DNA from: Methylococcus geothermalis
Lineage (GTDB): Bacteria > Pseudomonadota > Gammaproteobacteria > Methylococcales > Methylococcaceae
Direction of reading: 5' to 3'
Assembly (NCBI RefSeq): GCF_012769535.1
Contig: NZ_CP046565.1
Span: 2,246,501 to 2,310,500 of the forward strand
DNA length: 64,000 bases
Shown here: in pieces, positions 55,570 through 62,579 of the stretch
Position numbering within the stretch: position 1 is the stretch's first letter
How the letters are laid out: every line of letters starts with the position of its first letter
Made by a program: the position numbers and the translations under genes
Notes under the pieces: model-generated
What the model saw: only the letters and a program-made list of their open reading frames with translations
Database searches by the model: none
What the model was told of the DNA's origin: nothing

Positions 55570-56886
55570 ATGGGCGGTCATACCACGATTCCCGGCCCCC
55601 TGGGAAAACGCCCTCGCTGGTATTGGCGTCCGTGGCTGCTCCCGCTGCTGACCCTGGGGGCGAGCCTGTTGCCACGAATCATCGATTTCAGCATGGCGGG
55701 GGCGTTGCTGATCCTGCTCGCCCCGCTGCTTTTGTTCCGCGCCCTCATCGCCAAACTGCGCGCGGGACGCGTGTTCGCCGCCACGGAGCGGGTGGGCCGT
55801 TTCCAGATGCCGTTCCGGCAGCTCGCCTTCGCCGACGACGCCCCCGGCCGCAACCTCGCGGTTCTGCTGAACGTGTTCCGGGGAGACATGGCTTTCGCCG
55901 GACCGCGCGCCCTGAGCCTCGAGGAGGCGGCGGCGGTACCCGCGGACCAGGGCATCCGCTTCAGCCTCCGGCCCGGCGTTTTTTCGCCCTATGCGTTGCG
56001 GTCCAAGGTCGGGATTGCCTATGAGGGCGAAGCGGACCTGGATCGCGAGTTCTATTACACCGAAACGGCAGCGGGCAATCTCGGTCTGGTCGTGCGTACC
56101 GGTGTCAGCGGGTTGCTTGCCGGCGACGCCGCGCGGCCGATGCCGGACCATCTGGATTTCTTCGGTATAGCCATCGCCAACACCACGATGGGCGAGGCGA
56201 TCGACTGGATCGTCCGCCGCATCCGCGACGACCGGCCGGCAACGATCGCCTTCGTCAACCCCGACTGCTTGAACATCGCCTATACCAACCCGGAATACCG
56301 GGAGGTTCTGAACCAAGTCGAACGCGTCCTGCCGGATGGCATCGGCATCCGCTTCGGCTGCCGGATTTTGGGCTTCGGCCTGCGCGCCAACGTCAACGGC
56401 ACCGACATGTTCCCCCGGCTATGCGAACGCTGCGCGGACGAAAAACTGTCGCTGTTCCTGCTGGGCGCCCGGCCGGGGGTGGCCCGGCAGGCAGCCGAAA
56501 ACATGCTTCAGCGCTATCCCGACCTGAAAATCGCCGGCACCCGCGACGGCTATTTCGCGCCTGACGCCGAAGCCGAGGTCATCGAGACCATCAACCGGTC
56601 CGGGGCGGACATCCTGCTGGTCGCCTTCGGCGTCCCCAAACAGGAACTCTGGCTTTGGAAACACCGCTCCCGGCTCAAGCCGCGCATCGCCATGGGCGTC
56701 GGGGGGCTGTTCGATTTTTACTCCGGCCGAATCCCCAGGGCTCCGCTTTGGCTGCGGGAAATTGGGCTGGAATGGAGCTGGCGGCTGCTGCAGGAGCCGG
56801 GACGGATGTGGCGGCGCTATATCATTGGCAATCCCCTTTTCCTCTATCGCGTGTGGCGGCAGAAAATTGGAAAACTCGTCATCTGA
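55570..56886 (+). CDS. Fusion: degenerate sugar-transferase domain plus WecG/TagA glycosyltransferase
   Basis: A 438-residue two-domain protein. Residues 1-180 resemble a polyprenyl-phosphate sugar transferase (PF02397-type): one TM (FSMAGALLILLAPLLLFRALI), LLNVFRGDMAFAGPRALS and RFSLRPGVFSPYALRSKVG, but the KFRSM and Arg-rich catalytic segments are altered. Residues about 195-435 are a GT26 (WecG/TagA/CpsF) domain: FVNPDCLNIAYTNPEYREVL, LPDGIGIRFGCRIL, LSLFLLGARPGVARQAAENM, and VAFGVPKQELWLWKHR. The start follows the previous stop by one base. This probably adds the second sugar to the lipid carrier. Confidence 0.85.
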   Translation: MGGHTTIPGPLGKRPRWYWRPWLLPLLTLGASLLPRIIDFSMAGALLILLAPLLLFRALIAKLRAGRVFAATERVGRFQMPFRQLAFADDAPGRNLAVLLNVFRGDMAFAGPRALSLEEAAAVPADQGIRFSLRPGVFSPYALRSKVGIAYEGEADLDREFYYTETAAGNLGLVVRTGVSGLLAGDAARPMPDHLDFFGIAIANTTMGEAIDWIVRRIRDDRPATIAFVNPDCLNIAYTNPEYREVLNQVERVLPDGIGIRFGCRILGFGLRANVNGTDMFPRLCERCADEKLSLFLLGARPGVARQAAENMLQRYPDLKIAGTRDGYFAPDAEAEVIETINRSGADILLVAFGVPKQELWLWKHRSRLKPRIAMGVGGLFDFYSGRIPRAPLWLREIGLEWSWRLLQEPGRMWRRYIIGNPLFLYRVWRQKIGKLVI

Positions 56887-58081
56887 AAGGAACTACGGAC
56901 TGGCGGCGATTCTGGCAGGGGCCCTGCTGCTGCGCATCGTGCTGGCGGCCTCCTTCAAAGGCCACCCCATCGACGTCGGCACCTTCAGTGCCTGGGCAGG
57001 GCACGCGGCGGAAGGGCTGCTCTCGTTCTACAGCCCCGGCTATTTCGCGGACTACCCGCCGGGCTATATCTACGTATTGTGGCTGATCGGCAAATCGCGG
57101 GCGCTGCTACAGACGGGCTTCGATACCCCCGAATTTCTGGTGATGCTCAAGTTCCCGGCGATCGCGGCGGACCTCGCGACGATCGGGGTGATCCACCACC
57201 TCGCCACCGAACAAGGCCATGGCCGCGCCAAGGCGCTCACTCTCGCCGCGCTTTATGCCTTCAATCCCGCCGTCATCGCCGACTCCGCGGTCTGGGGGCA
57301 GGTCGATTCCGTGCTGACGTTGTTCGTCCTGCTCGGCGTGCTGTGGCTGGAACGCCGCCCCGCCGCATCCGGCGCGGCTTTCGCGGCGGCTCTGCTGGTG
57401 AAGCCGCAGGCGTTGATTTTCGCTCCCGTCCCCTTGCTGTGGTTGGGGAACCAGCTGTTCCGCCGGCACACGGCTGCCGAACTGAGCCTTTTCATGCCGG
57501 CCGCGATCCTGGTGTTCGCCCTCGGGGTCCTGCCGTTTGCCGCGGAAAACGGGCCCGCCTGGGTCGTCGAGAAATATGCGTCTACCTTGGCCTCCTACCC
57601 CTACGCCAGCCTGAACGCTGCCAACGTCTTCGCCCTCGTCGGCGGCAACGGCGCCGACGCGGCCCAGACGGCGTTGTTCCTGAGTTTCGAAACCTGGGGA
57701 ACGGTTTTTCTTTTCGTCATCCTCGGCTGGGCGGCATGGCTGGCCTGGCGCGGATTGACGGCTTCGGACTGCGTTTACCTGGCGGCCTTTCTGCCGGTCT
57801 CCGTTTACCTGTGGTCGATCAAGATGCATGAGCGCTACCTGTTTCCCGCTCTCGCCATGCTGCTCGCCTACCACATCCTCAGCCGCGACCGGCGGGCGTT
57901 GTGGCTGTTCCTCGGATTCAGCGCGATGCTGTTCGTCAGCATGGCGCAGGTCCTGCACCTGAGCGCGCGGGAGACTTGGTATATCCCCCGTTTCGACCCG
58001 CTCCTGCTGGCCGTTTCGGGAATCAACCTGCTGTCGTGGTCACTGTTGGCTTGGATCGGATGGCGGGCAGAACGACAATGA
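56867..58081 (+). CDS. GT-C membrane glycosyltransferase (DUF2029/mannosyltransferase-like)
   Basis: A 404-residue protein with about ten TM segments. It shows a GT-C pattern: an acidic first loop (GHPIDVGTFSAWAGHA) and YFADYPPGYIYVLW, then FNPAVIADSAVWGQVDSVLTLF and the MHERYLFPALAMLLAYHIL segment typical of dolichyl/polyprenyl-phosphate sugar users. The start is uncertain: a TTG at 56867 inside the previous gene has a modest ribosome site, and an AAGGA at about 56885 would fit a start a little further downstream. It would add a sugar on the periplasmic face. Confidence 0.8.
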   Translation: MENSSSERNYGLAAILAGALLLRIVLAASFKGHPIDVGTFSAWAGHAAEGLLSFYSPGYFADYPPGYIYVLWLIGKSRALLQTGFDTPEFLVMLKFPAIAADLATIGVIHHLATEQGHGRAKALTLAALYAFNPAVIADSAVWGQVDSVLTLFVLLGVLWLERRPAASGAAFAAALLVKPQALIFAPVPLLWLGNQLFRRHTAAELSLFMPAAILVFALGVLPFAAENGPAWVVEKYASTLASYPYASLNAANVFALVGGNGADAAQTALFLSFETWGTVFLFVILGWAAWLAWRGLTASDCVYLAAFLPVSVYLWSIKMHERYLFPALAMLLAYHILSRDRRALWLFLGFSAMLFVSMAQVLHLSARETWYIPRFDPLLLAVSGINLLSWSLLAWIGWRAERQ

Positions 58082-58109
58082 CCGGGACAACCCGCCGGAG
58101 GGCAGGCTC

Positions 58110-59573
58110 ATGCGCGTGATCGTCCTGGCCGACCGTATCGGCCGCGAACTCCTGCCGCTGACCGACCGCACGTGTGTCGCTCTTTTGCCGGTGGCGGCGA
58201 AACCCCTGATCGACTATACCCTGGACATGTTGGCGGCGACCGGCCTTACGGAAGCGCTGATCGTCGCCGGTCCGTTCGGCGAGCAGATCAGAGCGCACCT
58301 CGGCGAAGGCCGGCATTTCGGCTTGCGGCTGGAGTACTGGCCATCGCCCGGCGAGACGGAGGTTGCATTGCTGCTGAGCCAGCTTCCCAAATGCTCGGAA
58401 AAATCGACTCTGGTGGTGCGCGGCGACATGCTGCGCTCTCCCCTCCTCGGTGCCTTTCTCAAGATGGCCGGTTCCCGCGACGCCCCCGTTCTCCACGGCT
58501 GGTGCGAAGGGAACCCGGGGGGACTATGGCTGCTGCGCGGCAATGCCGATGACACCTGCGGCATGGACTGGCGGGATATCGTCTCCGGCACGGCCGTACC
58601 GGAATCGGGCAAGCTGAAGCTGGAGGGAGGCACCGCCCACCCGTTGGATTCGTTGCCTGCCTATCATCGGACGAATCTGGACGCAGCGGGCGGACGCATC
58701 GGCGGGCTCGCCCTCCCCGGACAACAGGCCCATGCCGGACTCACCGTGGGCCGCAATTCGTCCGTGTCGGCCGGCAGCCTCGCGAACGGCACCGCCCTGA
58801 TCGGCAGTCATTGCCGAATCCATCCCAGCGTCCAACTTCAAGGCGAAAATGTGATCTCCGACGGCGTCATCGTCGACCGGGGCGCCCGGCTGTCCAACAC
58901 TGTCGTGCTGCCCTATTCTTACGTGGGCGAGCTGGTGACCGTTGAAAACGGCATCGTGCGGGGCAACGATCTCCTCCGCATCGACACCGGCGCCCGGCTC
59001 AGGATCGTCGACGCATTCCTGCTGGCCGATCTGGATCAAGTCTCGATAACTCATGGCTTTTCCGATCTGCTGAACCGGCTGGCAGGCGTTTTGTTGCTGG
59101 TAGCCTCGGCACCGCTGTGGCCACTGGCCGCGCTGGCCGCACTGGCGCGCCATCCAACCCGGCCGCTGCGCTTCCGACGTTTGCGCGGCAACCGCCTGGT
59201 CCGGGGGGACGCCGGCACGCCCAGGCGAGCGGCCTTCACCGCTGCCGAATGGGCAACCGGCATTCCGGTGCTGGCGAAACTGCCCTGGCTCCTGCCTGTA
59301 GCCAGAGGGGACCTTCATCTGGTCGGAGTGGAGCCCGTCACGCCCGAGCAGGCGGCCAGCCGGACCGCGGAGTGGGAGCGAATGGCGGACCGGGCCCCGG
59401 CCGGTTTGATCGGTCCGACCCAACTGGATCTGCCGGCCTCCGCGCCTGCCGAGGAACGCCTGATGAGCGATGCCTTTTTTGCCGCCCAGGCGGACTCGGG
59501 CAAGAAGCTTCGCGTCATCCTGCGCGGCTTGCGGGTCCTGTTCAGCCGGCGGGCCTGGCGGCCGGAGGATTGA
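58110..59573 (+). CDS. Fusion: nucleotidyltransferase-like, beta-helix and sugar-transferase-like domains
   Basis: A 487-residue protein with three parts. Residues 1-130 resemble sugar-nucleotide pyrophosphorylases (LLPVAAKPLIDYTLDML, EALIVAGPFGEQI) but lack the GGxGTRL nucleotide loop (the start reads VLADRIGRELLPLT). Residues about 210-310 are hexapeptide-type repeats (SVSAGSLANGTALIGSHCRI, DGVIVDRGARLSNTVVLPYS). Residues 320-480 look like a second degenerate PF02397 sugar transferase: DLLNRLAGVLLLVASAPLWPL, then LLPVARGDLHLVGVEPVTPEQ. Both outer domains are probably non-catalytic or changed in function. The next gene starts immediately. Confidence 0.75.
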   Translation: MRVIVLADRIGRELLPLTDRTCVALLPVAAKPLIDYTLDMLAATGLTEALIVAGPFGEQIRAHLGEGRHFGLRLEYWPSPGETEVALLLSQLPKCSEKSTLVVRGDMLRSPLLGAFLKMAGSRDAPVLHGWCEGNPGGLWLLRGNADDTCGMDWRDIVSGTAVPESGKLKLEGGTAHPLDSLPAYHRTNLDAAGGRIGGLALPGQQAHAGLTVGRNSSVSAGSLANGTALIGSHCRIHPSVQLQGENVISDGVIVDRGARLSNTVVLPYSYVGELVTVENGIVRGNDLLRIDTGARLRIVDAFLLADLDQVSITHGFSDLLNRLAGVLLLVASAPLWPLAALAALARHPTRPLRFRRLRGNRLVRGDAGTPRRAAFTAAEWATGIPVLAKLPWLLPVARGDLHLVGVEPVTPEQAASRTAEWERMADRAPAGLIGPTQLDLPASAPAEERLMSDAFFAAQADSGKKLRVILRGLRVLFSRRAWRPED

Positions 59574-60779
59574 GTGCGCATCTTGCTGGTCGACGACGAC
59601 CCCATCTCGGTGCTCGCAGTCGCCGTCTACCTGCGCAAACTCGGCTACGAGGTGAATTCGGCGCGAGACGGCCGTGAAGCCATCGAGCAGTTTCAATCCC
59701 AGCGTTTCGAATGCGTCATCAGCGACTGGAACATGCCTTACCTGAACGGGGAGGAACTGTGCCGGCGGGTAAGGTCGCTGAAGCTGCCTTACTATGTCTA
59801 CTTCATCCTGCTGACCGGGCGGGACGACAAGGATTCGCTGTTGCAGGGCATGGAAGCCGGCGCCGACGATTTTCTGGTCAAGCCGGTCGACCGCGAGGAA
59901 CTGCGGGTCCGGATCAGGGCGGGAGAACGCATCGTCCGGCTGGAACAGCAGCTCGAAGAGCGGAGCCGGCTGCTGGAGAACGTCAACCGTGAGCTCAAAC
60001 AAGCCTATCAGACCATCCGTAACGATCTGGCCACGGCCGCCGCGATCCAGAAATCCCTCTTGCCCGCACCGTGGACCCTGGCCGACCTGGAAATCCGCTC
60101 CCTGTTCATCGCCAGCGATTTCCTGGCGGGAGACATGTTCGGCTACTTCCCGCTGGACGATCGCCATCTTGCCCTGTTCCAGCTCGACGTCTCCGGTCAC
60201 GGCGTGTCATCGGCACTGATTTCCGTCGCCTTGAGCAAATGCCTGGCGCAAAGCCGATCGCTCGAGATCACCGCGGAGACTTGCGCGCCATCCGGCCGCG
60301 GGAGCCCTTCGCCCAATCGCATGCTGGAAGAATTGAACCGTTTCTTCGCCGTCCAGCCCGAGTCCAACAGCCATTTCGCCACCATGATCTACGCCGTGTT
60401 GGACCGGGAGACAGGCCGGCTCGAACTCAGTGCGGCCGGGCATCCGCCGCCGCTGCTGTGGAAACGAGAGACGGGAACGATCGCGGAAAGCGCGGTCCGC
60501 GGACTGCCGCTGGGCGTGGTCGCGGACCGGCGCTATGCGTCGGAATCGCACCGGCTCGCCCCGGGAGACCGGCTCTTCGTCTATTCCGACGGCATCACCG
60601 AATGCATGAGCCCAGCGGGGGAAGCCTTCGGCGGTGGGCGTTTCCGGCATCTGCTGGAAGACACTGGCTCTCTGCCGCTGGCGGAGGCGATCGGCCGGAT
60701 CGAACGAGCGCTGTCCGACTGGCGCGGCCAAGGCGGCTATACGGACGACATTTCGCTGGTCGTCATGGAGAGGAAGTGA
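59574..60779 (+). CDS. Response regulator with SpoIIE/RsbU-type PP2C phosphatase domain
   Basis: A 401-residue protein with a GTG start. Residues 1-120 are a receiver domain with Asp51 (ISDWNMP) as phosphoacceptor and Lys103 (LVKPVD). A coiled coil (about 118-150) leads into a PP2C phosphatase: AIQKSLLP, LAGDMFGYF (Asp187), FQLDVSGHGVSSALISV (205-221), SAAGHPPPLLW, and the C-terminal GQGGYTDDISLVVME. It would remove phosphate from a STAS antagonist, controlled by a two-component signal. Its stop overlaps the start of the kinase gene (GTGA). Confidence 0.92.
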   Translation: MRILLVDDDPISVLAVAVYLRKLGYEVNSARDGREAIEQFQSQRFECVISDWNMPYLNGEELCRRVRSLKLPYYVYFILLTGRDDKDSLLQGMEAGADDFLVKPVDREELRVRIRAGERIVRLEQQLEERSRLLENVNRELKQAYQTIRNDLATAAAIQKSLLPAPWTLADLEIRSLFIASDFLAGDMFGYFPLDDRHLALFQLDVSGHGVSSALISVALSKCLAQSRSLEITAETCAPSGRGSPSPNRMLEELNRFFAVQPESNSHFATMIYAVLDRETGRLELSAAGHPPPLLWKRETGTIAESAVRGLPLGVVADRRYASESHRLAPGDRLFVYSDGITECMSPAGEAFGGGRFRHLLEDTGSLPLAEAIGRIERALSDWRGQGGYTDDISLVVMERK

Positions 60780-61192
60780 CGTATCCAGCCATCCGGCTCG
60801 TCATCGGCAGCGAAGCGAACAACGTCAATCTGGTGGGCGTGACGATCCGCGCCTTGTGCTTCGCTGCCGAGATTTCGCCGGAGGATGCCGCCCGCATCGA
60901 ACTCGGCATCGTCGAAGCTCTGAACAACATCATCCTTCACGGCGGCAGCAGCGCACCGATCACCGTGTCATGGAACCGCACCCCGAGCGGCATTTCTATC
61001 GAAATCGAGGACAGCGGCGAGCCCTTGGCCCATTGGCCGCCACGCAACGCATTTCCGGAGCCGTTCGAGGAATCCGGCCGAGGCTGGCCGTTGATTGCCG
61101 CCTGTTTCGACAGCGTCGATTACCGGGTGGAAGCGTCGAAGAACACGCTGATTCTGGTCAAGGCGCAAGGCATATCCCTCCCCCGAACTTAA
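60776..61192 (+). CDS. HATPase anti-sigma-factor-like kinase (RsbW/SpoIIAB type)
   Basis: A 138-residue protein beginning at GTG 60776, which overlaps the phosphatase stop. It is a lone HATPase_c domain: N-box EALNNIILHG with Glu and Asn, G1 box IEDSGEP, and ESGRGWPLIAACFDSVDYRV as G2. It has no HisKA domain, so it belongs to the serine-kinase anti-sigma class. It would phosphorylate the STAS protein encoded at 49859-50203 and bind a target sigma factor or effector. No sigma gene is present in the window. The start is set by the AGAGGA site just before. Confidence 0.88.
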   Translation: MTYPAIRLVIGSEANNVNLVGVTIRALCFAAEISPEDAARIELGIVEALNNIILHGGSSAPITVSWNRTPSGISIEIEDSGEPLAHWPPRNAFPEPFEESGRGWPLIAACFDSVDYRVEASKNTLILVKAQGISLPRT

Positions 61193-61833
61193 GAAACCGT
61201 GGAAGGACTGCGCGCCACTATCAGCCGCACGAGGGCATTCAGCCGTTCGACCCGCTCCAGGCGGAATCCGGAGGCTTCCACGTTCGCTACCGTGCGGCGA
61301 TTGATGTGAGCGCCGACCAGGCGGGACACCCAGGGATCGAGAAGGTCCATCACCCGTCCCGCCGCTTCGGAATCCGAACGCACATGCTCCAGCAGAACGA
61401 GCTTGCCGCCCGGTTTCAAGACGCGGCGCAACTCTCCCAGGCCGCGGATTGGATCGGGCACCGAACAGAACACGAAGGTACCGACCACGGTTTCGAACTC
61501 GCCATCGGCGAACTTCAGGGCCTGAACGTCCATGAGTTCCAGATCGGTTTGGACACCGAGGCGGATTGCGCGGCGGCGGGCTCGGCGCAGCATCTTCTCG
61601 CTGAAATCCACCGCCGTAACGACTTGTCCCACCGGGTGGAACGCGAGATTCTTGCCCGTTCCCACGCCGACTTCGAGAATGCGTTCGCCTTCGACCAAGC
61701 TCCAGACACGGCGGCGCCACGGCGCAAACCACATGGCCTCCATGATGCCTTCGATGAGATCGAAGAACGGTGCGATGCGGTCATAGCGATGGCGCACCGT
61801 GTCGGTCGTGTCGCTAACCTCGTTCATGCCCAT
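61189..61833 (-). CDS. Class I SAM-dependent methyltransferase, UbiE/PmtA-like
   Basis: A 214-residue methyltransferase. Motif I is ILEVGVGTGKN (about 52-62), motif post-I VTAVDFSEKML, motif II GTFVFCSVPDP, and motif III LKPGGKLVLLEHV. These resemble the phospholipid/ubiquinone methyltransferase group (PmtA, UbiE). A role in making phosphatidylcholine is possible, but cannot be told by eye. It overlaps the anti-sigma kinase gene tail to tail by four bases. An ATG six bases inside is an alternative start. Confidence 0.82.
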   Translation of the reverse strand: MGMNEVSDTTDTVRHRYDRIAPFFDLIEGIMEAMWFAPWRRRVWSLVEGERILEVGVGTGKNLAFHPVGQVVTAVDFSEKMLRRARRRAIRLGVQTDLELMDVQALKFADGEFETVVGTFVFCSVPDPIRGLGELRRVLKPGGKLVLLEHVRSDSEAAGRVMDLLDPWVSRLVGAHINRRTVANVEASGFRLERVERLNALVRLIVARSPSTVS

Positions 61834-61880
61834 CTCCCGGCTTCGGCGCCTTGGACGCGCCGGGACCCAGGATACTCGCG

Positions 61881-62525
61881 CTATTCCGAAAAATCGACGT
61901 ACTGGTAAATCGGGCTGACCCCGCTGCCGGGCGGCAGGGAAATCAGCTCTTTGATGAGGCCGTCTCGCAAGCCGTACACCCAGCCGTGCAGGGTGGGACC
62001 ATGTTCCTGTGCCCAGCTCTGTTGGATGATCGAGGTATGGGCCAGGTTATGGACCTGTTCGATCACGTTCAGCTCGACCAGACGGCCGATTCGTTCCTCT
62101 TCGGTGCCCAGCGCCTCGATCTCGTCGGCATGCAGCCGATAGATATCCTTGACGTGTTTCAGCCACTTGTTCACGATCAAAAGCCTGGCGCTCTGTTTTT
62201 GCAGCGCAGCCCTGATGCCGCCACAGTTGTAGTGTCCGCAGACGATGACGTCGCGCACCTTGAGCACGTCGACCGCATACTGCAAGACGCTCAAGCCGTT
62301 GAAGTCCGTGGTGATCAACTGGTTGGCGATGTTGCGGTGGACGAAGATTTCGCCGGGCTGGGCGTGGACGATGATTTCCGCCGGCACTCGGCTGTCCGAG
62401 CAGCCGATCCAGAGCACGGCCGGACTCTGATCGACCGCCAGTCGCTCGAAATAATCGGGTTCTTTCAAGGTCTGTTCCGTGGCCCAGGCCTTGTTTTCCA
62501 GCAGCATCCTCTCGAAAGCTTCCAT
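61881..62525 (-). CDS. can: Beta-class carbonic anhydrase
   Basis: A 214-residue zinc enzyme that interconverts CO2 and bicarbonate in the cytoplasm. The zinc ligands and catalytic pair are all present: Cys42 with Asp44 and Arg46 in GCSDSRVP, His98 and Cys101 in CGHYNCGG. Length and motifs match Can. It lies 55 bases downstream of the SulP transporter gene on the same strand, so the two are likely co-transcribed. Confidence 0.93.
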   Translation of the reverse strand: MEAFERMLLENKAWATEQTLKEPDYFERLAVDQSPAVLWIGCSDSRVPAEIIVHAQPGEIFVHRNIANQLITTDFNGLSVLQYAVDVLKVRDVIVCGHYNCGGIRAALQKQSARLLIVNKWLKHVKDIYRLHADEIEALGTEEERIGRLVELNVIEQVHNLAHTSIIQQSWAQEHGPTLHGWVYGLRDGLIKELISLPPGSGVSPIYQYVDFSE

Positions 62526-62579
62526 CAGCTCGCACTTTTTGTCTTTAGGAGATGGTGAACGGTCCGGCCGACACGGGCG

